This document shows, piece by piece, positions 1-9,109 of a DNA stretch of 37,217 nucleotides. The notes under the pieces were generated by a model. That model had not been told where the DNA came from and searched no databases. It was given only the letters and a program-made list of their open reading frames with translations. The translations under genes were made by a program, and so were the position numbers. This stretch comes from Alphaproteobacteria bacterium (GTDB taxonomy: Bacteria > Pseudomonadota > Alphaproteobacteria > Puniceispirillales > Puniceispirillaceae), in contig WTJO01000019.1 in NCBI GenBank assembly GCA_011524805.1, positions 1-37,217 of the forward strand, written 5' to 3'. Each line of letters opens with the position of its first letter. The first letter of the stretch is position 1.

Positions 1-929
1 CCTTTTGCTCTGTTCATCACCTCTTCACGATAGGCTTCCGCTTCTGCAATAAGCTGAGCGGCCTGACCACGGGCACGCGGCACAATATCATTTCGGAAGG
101 CTTCAGCCTGGTTTTTCAGCCTGTCTCTATCCTGACGCGCACGCTGAACATCGTTAAAGGCATCGATCACATCAGATGGCGGGTCAACAGCTAGTAGCTG
201 TACCTCGCGCACCCGCACGCCTGCGCGATAATCATCAAGCAATTCCTGCAGTTTCTCTCGAACGGCGAACTGCACATTCTGACGACCTTCTGTCAGGGCT
301 GTCTGAATAGCTGTCTGCCCGATAATTTCTCGCATCACCGCCTCGGCCGCGACTTTAATAGTTTCATCAGGGTCAGCCAGATTAAACAAATATTCACCAG
401 CATCCGAAATTCGCCAGAATACGACAAAGTCAATATCGACAATATTCTCATCACCTGTAATCATCAGGCTTTCATCTGCAATGTCACGTCTGGTAGCACT
501 GCTGCCAGCCACATCACGGAAGCCAATTTCAAGCCTGTTATCCCGTGTAACATCCGGTGTCAGCACCTGCTCAATCGGAAATGGCAGATGGTAATGAAGT
601 CCCGGCCCTGTAGTTCTGATCCATTCACCAAATCTCAGCACAACGCCCTGTTGCTGTGGGTTTACCCGATAAAACCCTGTGGCCGCCCACAGACCCATCA
701 GGATAATAAGTCCCAGCAGGATAAAACGCCGTGACGAACCACCGCCCGGCATCTTGCCACCGAAATTGTTTTTCAGATCATTAATGACCTTGTCGAAGTC
801 AGGCGGATTAGGCCGGCCGCCAGATGGGCGCTGTGGTCCGCCTCCCCACGGGTTGCCGCCATTATTGCCGCCATTATTACCGCCGCCCCATGGGCCGCCA
901 TTGTTATTGCCTTGATTGTTCCAGGGCAT
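1..929 (-). CDS. hflK: HflK, membrane protease modulator (SPFH/band 7), C-terminus cut by window edge
   Basis: Minus-strand translation starts MPWNNQGNNNGGPWGGGNNGGNNGGNPWGGG..., then a TM segment and ...YRVNPQQQGVVLRFGEWIRTTGPGLHYHLPFPIEQVLTPDV..., typical HflK; open to position 1. Confidence 0.93.
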   Translation of the reverse strand, partial: MPWNNQGNNNGGPWGGGNNGGNNGGNPWGGGPQRPSGGRPNPPDFDKVINDLKNNFGGKMPGGGSSRRFILLGLIILMGLWAATGFYRVNPQQQGVVLRFGEWIRTTGPGLHYHLPFPIEQVLTPDVTRDNRLEIGFRDVAGSSATRRDIADESLMITGDENIVDIDFVVFWRISDAGEYLFNLADPDETIKVAAEAVMREIIGQTAIQTALTEGRQNVQFAVREKLQELLDDYRAGVRVREVQLLAVDPPSDVIDAFNDVQRARQDRDRLKNQAEAFRNDIVPRARGQAAQLIAEAEAYREEVMNRAK

Positions 930-1080
930 GTATCAGGCTCCTATTCGCCGCTTCGCAAAAAAATTATGACAATTTATGCATCCTGTTATCATCTGCACTT
1001 GTAAAACAAGCCCATAATGACTAAGTCAACACAATAGCCTATCCCTTACTATATTTGACCTTTGGACAGGAAATTCAAGA

Positions 1081-2244
1081 ATGTCAGACAAAATAACCGA
1101 ACAAAAAATACTGTCGAGCCTGTCAGATGTGAATTTACCGCTGGAAAATGGTGATTTTTCAGGAAAAAATATTGTAGAGGCGAAGGCTGTATCAGGTATC
1201 GCCATCAAAGATGGCAACGTTATTTTTACGATTGAGATAAGCCCGTCTATCAGCGCGCATGCAGATGCATTACGCACTACAGCAGAACAGGCCGTCCATG
1301 CCATTGATGGTGTGTTGTCTGTTACCGCGATTGTGACAGCACATCGTGAGGCAGGCACGCAACCATCCCCCCACGCCCATGCTGGTCATTCTCATGGCCA
1401 CTCTCACGGCCACTCTCATGATCATGCTGGCGCACAAACAGGGGTTGAGCAGATGGCATCACCTGCCACGCATATTGTAGCGGTTGCCTCTGGCAAGGGC
1501 GGCGTTGGGAAATCGACAACAGCGATAAATCTGGCGCTTGGCTTTGCTGCGCTTGGTAAAAAGACAGGCATTCTGGATGCAGATATTTACGGGCCGTCTT
1601 TGCCACGCCTGCTAGGCATTAATCAGCGCCCTGAAACAAAAGATAAAAAGCTTGTACCAATTGATGCATGGGGTCTGAAAGCTATGTCTATCGGGTTTCT
1701 GGTAGAAGAAGATAGCCCGACCATCTGGCGGGGGCCCATGGTCATGTCTGCGCTGCAGCAAATGCTGACAGATGTGGCATGGGGCGAGCTTGATATTCTG
1801 GTGATTGATATGCCTCCCGGCACAGGCGATGCCCAGCTTACCTTGTCACAGCGTGCTGCACTGGCAGGGGCGGTGATTGTATCAACACCTCAGGATCTGG
1901 CACTGATTGATGCCCGCAAGGGGCTGAATATGTTCAGACGTGTTGATGTGCCGGTGCTTGGCATTATTGAAAATATGAGCTATTTTCTCTGCCCTGATTG
2001 TGGCGGTCGCGCAGATATTTTTGGCACAGGTGGTGCCGAGGCTGAAGCGGCCAGAATGGGTGTTCCGTTTTTGGGGCATGTGCCGCTTGAAATGGAAATC
2101 CGCAAAACATCTGATGAAGGCACACCTGTTGTCGCCAGCGCGCCTGACGGACCTCATGCGCTGATCTATAAACAGATAGCAGCAAGCGTTACCAGCCAGC
2201 TTGACACACAGTCAGATGGCATGCCCGCGATTATCATGGAATAG
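1081..2244 (+). CDS. mrp: Mrp/NBP35-family P-loop ATPase (Fe-S cluster carrier) with N-terminal MIP18-like domain and His-rich linker
   Basis: Deviant Walker A VASGKGGVGKSTTAINLALGFA, DADIYGPSLPRLLG, VIDMPPGTGDAQLTLSQ, CPDCGG motif. Confidence 0.95.
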   Translation: MSDKITEQKILSSLSDVNLPLENGDFSGKNIVEAKAVSGIAIKDGNVIFTIEISPSISAHADALRTTAEQAVHAIDGVLSVTAIVTAHREAGTQPSPHAHAGHSHGHSHGHSHDHAGAQTGVEQMASPATHIVAVASGKGGVGKSTTAINLALGFAALGKKTGILDADIYGPSLPRLLGINQRPETKDKKLVPIDAWGLKAMSIGFLVEEDSPTIWRGPMVMSALQQMLTDVAWGELDILVIDMPPGTGDAQLTLSQRAALAGAVIVSTPQDLALIDARKGLNMFRRVDVPVLGIIENMSYFLCPDCGGRADIFGTGGAEAEAARMGVPFLGHVPLEMEIRKTSDEGTPVVASAPDGPHALIYKQIAASVTSQLDTQSDGMPAIIME

Positions 2245-2262
2245 GCAGAATAGCTGATTTAT

Positions 2263-2841
2263 CTATGTGCTCTGCGCACGCTCGGCAAGTGACATGGCCG
2301 GCTGTGCGATCCGCGTCAGCCTGTGATAGCTGAAGGCAGGATGGCTGTCAGAGGCAGGAATAGCCTCTAAAAGCTCATCATGCCACGCCGCATTATCTAT
2401 CTGCGGGAAACGCACCCCGTCATGGCTGGCATCTTCAACAATTGTTGCTTCAATGGCATCACAGCAATCAAGCCCAATCCTGTATATCTCGCCGCCGCCA
2501 AATAAAATAATGCGCCGTTCTGGCACATCTGTCTGGCTATTCTGCTCTTCCAGCCATTGCTCGGCGCGTGCGATTGCAGCCTCAAAGCTAGTGACAGCTA
2601 CAATACCTTCTGCCGAAAAGCCGGCATTTCTGGTAAGTACGATATTCAGCCTGCCCGGAAGCGGCCTGCCAATTGACTGATAGGTCTTGCGTCCCATAAT
2701 CAGCGGACAGCCCATGGTGAGCTGTTTGACACGACGCAGATCACCTGGCAGGTGCCAGATTAAATCTTCGCCATCGCCGATCACATGATTGGTTGCCATT
2801 GCAACAACGCATACCAGCCTGTTTTGAGATATATCAGCCAT
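2263..2841 (-). CDS. folA: Dihydrofolate reductase
   Basis: VCVVAMATNHVIGDGEDLIWHLPGDLRRVKQLTMGCPLIMGRKTYQSIGRPLPGRLNIVLTR; next to thyA. Confidence 0.95.
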   Translation of the reverse strand: MADISQNRLVCVVAMATNHVIGDGEDLIWHLPGDLRRVKQLTMGCPLIMGRKTYQSIGRPLPGRLNIVLTRNAGFSAEGIVAVTSFEAAIARAEQWLEEQNSQTDVPERRIILFGGGEIYRIGLDCCDAIEATIVEDASHDGVRFPQIDNAAWHDELLEAIPASDSHPAFSYHRLTRIAQPAMSLAERAQST

Positions 2842-2846
2842 CAGCT

Positions 2847-3641
2847 TTACACAGCTATCGGCGCAGGGATAGAAGGTTCAGCCTGATAATCCTCAATCGC
2901 TATATGCTCATAGCGGAAATCAAACAGGCTGTCTGGCGGCTGGCGAAATACCAGCTTTGGCAGTGCAGTCGGTGTTCTGGTAAGTTGCAATTTCGCCTGC
3001 TCAAAATGATTATGATATAGATGGGCATCGCCAAGCGTATGCACAAAATCACCTACCTTCAGCCCTGATACATGCGCAATCATGTGGGTAAATAACGCAT
3101 AGGAAGCGATATTAAATGGCACACCCAGAAAGATATCTGCAGAACGCTGATAAAGCTGGCAGGACAATCTGTCTTCTGCGACATAGAACTGGAACAGACA
3201 ATGGCATGGCGGAAGTGCCATATCCCCGACATCCGCAGGGTTCCATGCCGTAATAATATGACGCCGCGAGGCAGGATTATGTTTCAGCCCGTCAAGCAAT
3301 TCTGCCAGCTGGTCAATGGCCTGTCCGTCTGGTTTTTGCCATGACCGCCATTGCCGACCATAGACAGGGCCCAGATCGCCATGTTCATCTGCCCATTCAT
3401 CCCAGATGGATACGCCATGTTCGTTCAGATAGGCGATATTGGTATCACCTTGGATAAACCACAATAATTCATGGATGATTGAACGAATATGCAGCTTTTT
3501 TGTGGTCAGTAACGGAAAGCCTTGCGAGAGATCAAAACGCATCTGGTGACCAAACACAGAACGTGTGCCGGTGCCGGTTCTGTCGCCTCTATCTACGCCC
3601 TGCTCCAGCACATGTGACAGCAATTCAAGATACTGTTTCAT
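2847..3641 (-). CDS. thyA: Thymidylate synthase
   Basis: [62 protein letters not shown]. Confidence 0.98.
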   Translation of the reverse strand: MKQYLELLSHVLEQGVDRGDRTGTGTRSVFGHQMRFDLSQGFPLLTTKKLHIRSIIHELLWFIQGDTNIAYLNEHGVSIWDEWADEHGDLGPVYGRQWRSWQKPDGQAIDQLAELLDGLKHNPASRRHIITAWNPADVGDMALPPCHCLFQFYVAEDRLSCQLYQRSADIFLGVPFNIASYALFTHMIAHVSGLKVGDFVHTLGDAHLYHNHFEQAKLQLTRTPTALPKLVFRQPPDSLFDFRYEHIAIEDYQAEPSIPAPIAV

Positions 3642-3789
3642 TTCCGCTCCTTTGACAGCATGATCGCCTGATATCTTCGACAGACAACCTAGGCAAAAAT
3701 CCAGTGGTCAGCCTGCTTGCACATTACCAAGCCAAGCGGCTAGCGGCAAATGGTTAAATTGGCTGAAACCGGCAGTGTGACAATTTACT

Positions 3790-3817
3790 TTGCCTTAATG
3801 CAAACAGGGCTTATACT
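3790..3817 (+). promoter_or_regulatory. Candidate sigma-70 promoter for ssrA (TTGCCT - 16 nt - TATACT)
   Basis: TTGCCT 3790-3795, TATACT 3812-3817, just upstream of the tmRNA acceptor piece. Confidence 0.5.
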
Positions 3818-3823
3818 AGCCTT

Positions 3824-4183
3824 GTCAGGCTTGTCCTGACTATGGCGATAAACGTGATACGGAATAAGCAGGGCGGACCCGGGGGCGGTACCCGGCGCCT
3901 CCACCAATTCTGGCCGGACTGTGATAGCTATCATCAGAACGGTCTGCGCATATCCAGCATATGGTTTTGGGGGCGAAATAGGATCGACGCATGTAGTAAA
4001 GGTATTATTTTCGCTCGGTATGGTAACCGCCGATATCGGGCCAATGTAGTAGTTGCAAACGACAACACTGCTCCGGTTGCTGTAGCTGCGTAATGCAGGT
4101 AAAGCACCATTTTAAAGTCCCGGCCGCTTGAGCTCGGTCGGGCGGGGTTGGGAAGCGCACCTGGCAACAGAAGCGTTTCCACT
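3824..4183 (+). ncRNA. ssrA: tmRNA, circularly permuted (two-piece) alphaproteobacterial form; acceptor piece ends ...CGCCTCCACCA (3906), coding piece begins GGGGGCGAAATAGGATCGACGC (3969); tag ORF 4055..4093 = ANDNTAPVAVAA*
   Basis: Acceptor stem pairs GGGGGCG (3969-3975) with CGCCTCC (3896-3902) followed by ACCA; T-arm-like CCGGG/CCCGG stem upstream; TAGTAGTTGCAAACGACAAC resume region; tag ends AVAA; final hairpin GGAAGCG/CGTTTCC 4151-4180. Outer ends approximate. Confidence 0.95.
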
Positions 4184-4217
4184 TTATTCATGGCGAGCTG
4201 AAAGGCGCTGGACTGTA

Positions 4218-4805
4218 ATGACTGAAAGCAAAGACGACGATGCGATAAATTATGAGCTTTTGGTCGAAGATTCGCTCCGGACAGTTGTCAGAAGCGCATT
4301 GGCACTAGTTGCCCATGAAGGCCTGCCTGGTGATGCACATTTCTATATCTCGTTCAATACCAGCCATCCAGATGTTGATATCAGCGATTCTCTTCGGAAT
4401 GCCCACAAAGACGAGATGACGATTGTTCTGCAACACCAATTCTGGGATCTGGCTGTTACCGAACATAATTTTAGTGTTGGGCTGTCATTTTCAGGGGTTC
4501 AGCACCGCCTAAAAATACCGTTTTCAGCGATTACGCATTTTACCGACCCGTCTGTCGGATTTGGCCTGCAATTCAGTGGTGCTGAAGATGCAGAAGGCGC
4601 TGATGATGGTTCATCGGACGGAACAGCTGATACCAATACCCCAACCGTGGTAGAGGCTGGCAGTAAGCCGGCATCTGATGATAATGCGGCAGAAAAAAAC
4701 ATAACCGCTCCGGATATCATGGACACTGACACCGCAGACACCACAGATAGTGCCAAGGTTGTATCGCTTGATCATTTCCGGAAAAATTCTGATGCCGAAT
4801 CCTGA
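4218..4805 (+). CDS. sspB: SspB-type ClpXP adaptor/specificity factor (alphaproteobacterial type)
   Basis: MTESKDDDAINYELLVEDSLRTVVRSALALVAHEGLPGDAHFYISFNTSHPDVDIS...MTIVLQHQFWDLAVTEHNFSVGLSFSGVQHRLKIPFSAITHFTDPSVGFGLQF, acidic linker, VVSLDHFRKN tail. The 4128 start in the ORF track overlaps tmRNA; ATG 4218 preferred. Confidence 0.92.
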   Translation: MTESKDDDAINYELLVEDSLRTVVRSALALVAHEGLPGDAHFYISFNTSHPDVDISDSLRNAHKDEMTIVLQHQFWDLAVTEHNFSVGLSFSGVQHRLKIPFSAITHFTDPSVGFGLQFSGAEDAEGADDGSSDGTADTNTPTVVEAGSKPASDDNAAEKNITAPDIMDTDTADTTDSAKVVSLDHFRKNSDAES

Positions 4806-4838
4806 CAGGCTGACAATAGCGGCAATATTCTGCCTGTC
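4804..4838. repeat. Inverted repeat GACAGGC...GCCTGTC overlapping the sspB stop codon
   Basis: 7-bp perfect arms 4804-4810 and 4832-4838; no T-tract. Confidence 0.5.
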
Positions 4839-4931
4839 TGCTAGTTGGCACACCCTATCTTGCCGCCTGCCCCGACTGTTACATATTCATATTCTCTTAA
4901 CGTAAACTCTGTATAGCTTCATGGTGATATT

Positions 4932-6536
4932 ATGACAGAATTTCTGTATAGCCCGCTTCTTGCTGTAACCTCTGACGATACTGAATATCGTAAACTCTCA
5001 TCTGACTATGTGTCAGTTAGCCAGCATAATGGCACCGATATATTACATATTGACCCCGAAGGCCTCACATTTCTGGCACAGGAAGCCATGGCAGATGTGT
5101 CTCATCTATTGCGGAGCAGTCATCTTGGCCAGCTAAAATCTATTCTGGATGATGACGAGGCCAGCAATAATGACAAGTTCGTTGCACTGGAAATGCTGAA
5201 AAATGCAGTTATTTCAGCAGATAAAGTCCTGCCCATGTGTCAGGATACAGGCACCGCGCTGATTAATGCGACCAAAGGTGAGCGTGTGCTTACTGGCGGC
5301 GGAGATGCAAAAGCATTATCAAAGGGCATTTATGATACCTATCAAAGCCATAATTTGCGCTTCTCACAGCTTGCGCCACTTAGCATGTTTGAAGAGGTCA
5401 ATACCAATAATAACCTGCCTGCCCAGATAGATATCGCCGCCGGTGATGGTGACGAATATCATTTTACCTTTATCCAGAAAGGTGGCGGGTCTGCGAATAA
5501 AACATTTCTGCATCAGAAAACAAAGGCTGTGCTGAATCCGCAAGCGCTACGCGAGTTTTTGCATGACGCGATTATATCGCTGGGGACTGCGGCCTGTCCG
5601 CCCTATCATCTGGCGATTGTGATTGGCGGGACGTCTGCTGAATTTAATCTGAAAACAGTCAAAAAAGCCTCAGTGCGCGATCTGGATAATCTACCAACAT
5701 CGGGCGATGCATCAGGGCGCGGATGGCGCGATCTGGAATGGGAAGCAGAAATTCTGCAAATGACCAGAGAGCTTGGCATAGGCGCACAGTTTGGCGGCAA
5801 ATATTACTGCCATGATGTTCGCGTTATCAGACTGCCACGTCATGGGGCAAGCTGTCCTGTCGGTATTGGCGTGTCCTGTTCTGCAGACAGACAGATAAAG
5901 GCCAAAATCACAAAAGACGGGCTATTTCTTGAGCAGCTAGAAGCCAATCCAGCACGTTTTCTGCCTGATATTGACATCTCTGATGCAGATGAGGTGGTGA
6001 ATATTGATCTGAACCAGCCAATGGCAGATATTCTGAAAACCCTGTCTCAATATCCGGTGAAAACGCGGGTTAATCTGACAGGGCCAATGATCGTTGCACG
6101 GGATATTGCCCATGCAAAATTGCGCGAAGTGCTGGAACAGACAGGTACATTGCCAGACTATATCAAAAATCACCCTGTCTATTATGCTGGCCCTGCAAAA
6201 ACACCTGACGGCCATGCTTCAGGATCATTCGGGCCAACCACCGCAGGCCGCATGGATAGCTATGTTGACCAGTTTCAGGCCGCAGGCGGCTCAATGGTGA
6301 TGCTGGCAAAGGGTAACAGGTCTGCCAGCGTAAAACAGGCCTGTGCCAAGCATGGCGGTTTCTATCTTGGCTCAATTGGCGGTGTGGCCGCAAAATTGGC
6401 GCTGGATTCAATCAAGAAGGTTGAGGTGCTGGAATATCCCGAATTGGGGATGGAAGCTATCTGGCGCATCGAAGTTGAAGATTTCCCTGCCTTCATTGTA
6501 ACAGATGATAAAGGCAATGATTTTTTCACTCCCTAG
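4932..6536 (+). CDS. Class I (iron-sulfur) fumarate hydratase
   Basis: [60 protein letters not shown]-like, [48 protein letters not shown]. Confidence 0.95.
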   Translation: MTEFLYSPLLAVTSDDTEYRKLSSDYVSVSQHNGTDILHIDPEGLTFLAQEAMADVSHLLRSSHLGQLKSILDDDEASNNDKFVALEMLKNAVISADKVLPMCQDTGTALINATKGERVLTGGGDAKALSKGIYDTYQSHNLRFSQLAPLSMFEEVNTNNNLPAQIDIAAGDGDEYHFTFIQKGGGSANKTFLHQKTKAVLNPQALREFLHDAIISLGTAACPPYHLAIVIGGTSAEFNLKTVKKASVRDLDNLPTSGDASGRGWRDLEWEAEILQMTRELGIGAQFGGKYYCHDVRVIRLPRHGASCPVGIGVSCSADRQIKAKITKDGLFLEQLEANPARFLPDIDISDADEVVNIDLNQPMADILKTLSQYPVKTRVNLTGPMIVARDIAHAKLREVLEQTGTLPDYIKNHPVYYAGPAKTPDGHASGSFGPTTAGRMDSYVDQFQAAGGSMVMLAKGNRSASVKQACAKHGGFYLGSIGGVAAKLALDSIKKVEVLEYPELGMEAIWRIEVEDFPAFIVTDDKGNDFFTP

Positions 6537-6539
6537 CCG

Positions 6540-7862
6540 TTAATCTGATACGTGCTGTATGCTGATGCCTGCCTGCGCAACTGCCGCAGGTGCGTCACCC
6601 CCATATGCCCAGTCAAGTAGCTGGGCAGTGTGGCAGATAGGCGCCGTGCTATCAGCTAGCTGGTTTATACATCCCAGATTGCCAGCCGCTACAATATCTG
6701 CCCCTGTGGCATTCAGAGCAGAAAGTTTACGTGCCTGAAGCTGTTGCGATAGTTCTGGCTGAAGCACATTATAGACACCGGCAGACCCGCAACAAAGATG
6801 CGATTCAGCGGGGCTGACAATGCGAAAACCGGCACGTTCCAGAATCGCTTTTGGGGCTTCGGTGACTTTCTGGCCATGCTGGAGTGAACAGGCAGCATGA
6901 TAGGCCACAACCAGCCCGTTTGGTGCGTTCAGGGGCAGCACATCCAGCCGTGCCAGCAACTCGGAAATATCCATTGCATAGTCGGATATCTGACTGCCTA
7001 TCTCGGCATAATCAGCATCATCTGCCAATAGTTGGCCATAATCTTTAAGCTGGGTACCACAGCCTGAAGTATTGACAATAATCGCGTCAATCCTGCCCGC
7101 CTCAATCTCGTCACGCCACGCATCTGCTGTCTGCCGCATTGTCTGCATTGCCTTGTCATGCGCCGAGATATGATGGGCTAGCGCACCACAACAGCTGGCC
7201 TGTGATTTTACAACAACCTCTATGCCGAATCTGTTCAGCAGTCTTATGGTGGCCGCATTAATTTCTGGATCTATAGCGCGCTGGGCGCATCCTGCCAGAA
7301 GCATCACCCGTTTTATTGAAGCTGTGTTTTTATCTGCATAGCTGGCATCTGTTCTGCCAATTCTGTCAAGCGGTTGAGGCGTTGCCGGCGCAAGTGATAC
7401 CATTGCCTTCAGGCGCTTTGGCAATAGAAATGAGACCGGCTTTGCCAGCCGTGCGGCCAGCAATGCCAGATGAAACCGTCCGGCATGCGGCACAATATGG
7501 CTTAACATCCACCTGACAAGCCTGTCTGAAAGCGGGCGTGATGTAGTGCTATCCAGACGCTCTCGGCCAATATCTACCAGATGCATATAATCTACCCCCG
7601 AGGGACAGGTTGTCATGCAGGACAGACAGGTCAGACATCTGTCCAGATGATATTGCAGGCGACTATCAGCAGGACTATCCTGCTCAAGAAAATCGCGTAT
7701 CATCCATATCCGCCCACGCGGGCTATCACGTTCATCACCTGTTAGCACAAAGGTCGGACAGGTCGCTGTACAAAAGCCGCAATGCACGCATTTCCGCAAA
7801 ATATCATCTGCCTGCTGAATCTGGGGCTCTGCTAGCTGTGTGGCTGAAAAATGGGTTTGCAT
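6540..7862 (-). CDS. glcF: Glycolate oxidase iron-sulfur subunit
   Basis: CVHCGFCTATCPTFVLTGDERDSPRGRIWMIRDF, CLTCLSCMTTCPSGVDYMHLVDIGR, CCG motifs; downstream of glcE/glcD. Confidence 0.95.
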   Translation of the reverse strand: MQTHFSATQLAEPQIQQADDILRKCVHCGFCTATCPTFVLTGDERDSPRGRIWMIRDFLEQDSPADSRLQYHLDRCLTCLSCMTTCPSGVDYMHLVDIGRERLDSTTSRPLSDRLVRWMLSHIVPHAGRFHLALLAARLAKPVSFLLPKRLKAMVSLAPATPQPLDRIGRTDASYADKNTASIKRVMLLAGCAQRAIDPEINAATIRLLNRFGIEVVVKSQASCCGALAHHISAHDKAMQTMRQTADAWRDEIEAGRIDAIIVNTSGCGTQLKDYGQLLADDADYAEIGSQISDYAMDISELLARLDVLPLNAPNGLVVAYHAACSLQHGQKVTEAPKAILERAGFRIVSPAESHLCCGSAGVYNVLQPELSQQLQARKLSALNATGADIVAAGNLGCINQLADSTAPICHTAQLLDWAYGGDAPAAVAQAGISIQHVSD

Positions 7863-7864
7863 GG

Positions 7865-9076
7865 CTATTCTTTCTCTCCAGCATCAGCCCGTGCTGTGCT
7901 GTCAGGCACTTCATGCCCCATAATATCCGGATTCAGAATATGAAGCGGGTCAAAGGCTGTTTTGATACGCGACTGAAGCATTGCAAGCTGTTCTGGCTGC
8001 GGCTGGAATTTAGCGATATGTTCACCAGCCTCACCCCGCACCAGATGGGCGTGCCCGCCGCCATGCGCAGAAATAGCGTTCCGGATAATGGCGCTTGAGG
8101 CTGCGGTATCTGATATCTCGCAATTCAGCCATACCAGCCCGCCTGCCCAGTCTGCAATATAGCTGCATGTATGCGCTGACGAGATAATTTCAATAATTTG
8201 CGGCAAGGCTGATGGCACGATAGATAATTTCCAGATTTGCCCTGAAGATGAGGCTAGCTGTTCGGCATTTGTTATCTGCTGCCAGAATAGTGTGCTTTCG
8301 TCTGCTTCCAGAACGCTAACCTCGCCCTGTCCATCCAGAATATTTTTAAGCGCTGTAAGTCTGTCTGCAACAGATACCGCTACACCTTCCAGCCTGATAT
8401 AGCTGGTAAACCTGTCTGCCACTGGCAAAATAGCGCCGCCTGATGGCTCAACTGATGAGGTGAATGCCTGACTGACACTCGCCTGTGCCTCTGCCAGCGT
8501 GTCTGTTGTCAAACAGACAGTCTGCACAGTCTGCGGCTTTGGAAGTACTTTTAAGGTTATGTCTGAGAGGATAGCCAGCCTGCCATAAGACCCGCACATT
8601 AATTTTGACAGATCATAACCAGTGACATTTTTCATCACGCGGCTACCAGATTTAAACTGGTCACATCGGCCAGATATCGCATCAAACCCAAGCAGATAGT
8701 CACGCGCTGCCCCTGCAGAAATTCTGCGTGAGCCTGAGAGGTTTGTCGCAATTATACCGCCAATTGTGCCACCATGTTCAGATGCAAACATCTTTGACAG
8801 ATTTGCCGGCTCAAAGGCCAGCATCTGGTTATGTTTCGCCAGAAGCTGGTCAATTTCATCCAGCCTTGTGCCTGCCCGCACCACCAACACCAGCTCTTCA
8901 GGTTCATAATCAATAATACCCGAATAATGTTCCATAGACAGGCTGTCTTCTGCGGAAACCTGACAATGCATGCCGGATTTGGTGCGGGTGCCACAGGCAT
9001 AAAGCGGACGCTGTGAGTCCATTGCCTGCGCAAGTATCGACTGTATTTCATCGGTATTTTGGGGTGTATATATCAT
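7865..9076 (-). CDS. glcE: Glycolate oxidase FAD-binding subunit
   Basis: FAD-binding PCMH-type domain, short subunit between glcD and glcF (GGTIGGIIATNLSGSRRISAGAARDYLLG). Confidence 0.93.
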   Translation of the reverse strand: MIYTPQNTDEIQSILAQAMDSQRPLYACGTRTKSGMHCQVSAEDSLSMEHYSGIIDYEPEELVLVVRAGTRLDEIDQLLAKHNQMLAFEPANLSKMFASEHGGTIGGIIATNLSGSRRISAGAARDYLLGFDAISGRCDQFKSGSRVMKNVTGYDLSKLMCGSYGRLAILSDITLKVLPKPQTVQTVCLTTDTLAEAQASVSQAFTSSVEPSGGAILPVADRFTSYIRLEGVAVSVADRLTALKNILDGQGEVSVLEADESTLFWQQITNAEQLASSSGQIWKLSIVPSALPQIIEIISSAHTCSYIADWAGGLVWLNCEISDTAASSAIIRNAISAHGGGHAHLVRGEAGEHIAKFQPQPEQLAMLQSRIKTAFDPLHILNPDIMGHEVPDSTARADAGEKE

Positions 9077-9109
9077 CTGAATATCTTCTGGCCAGATTTT
9101 GCCAAAAAA

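Noticed and set aside
679-1024. Plus-strand Pro-rich ORFs (679..915, 824..1024)
   Set aside because: Antisense to the Gly/Asn-rich N-terminus of hflK; the proline-rich translation is a mirror of that composition.
1381-1428. Short tandem repeat considered as a repeat array
   Set aside because: It encodes the in-frame HSHGHSHGHSHDH linker of Mrp; better treated as a protein feature.
1026-1606. Minus-strand ORFs overlapping mrp
   Set aside because: Antisense shadows of a strongly conserved gene; no recognisable protein motif.
7617-7645. Inverted repeat GGACAGA...TCTGTCC as terminator/regulatory hairpin
   Set aside because: Lies within the conserved ferredoxin-like Cys motif of glcF; probably coding coincidence.
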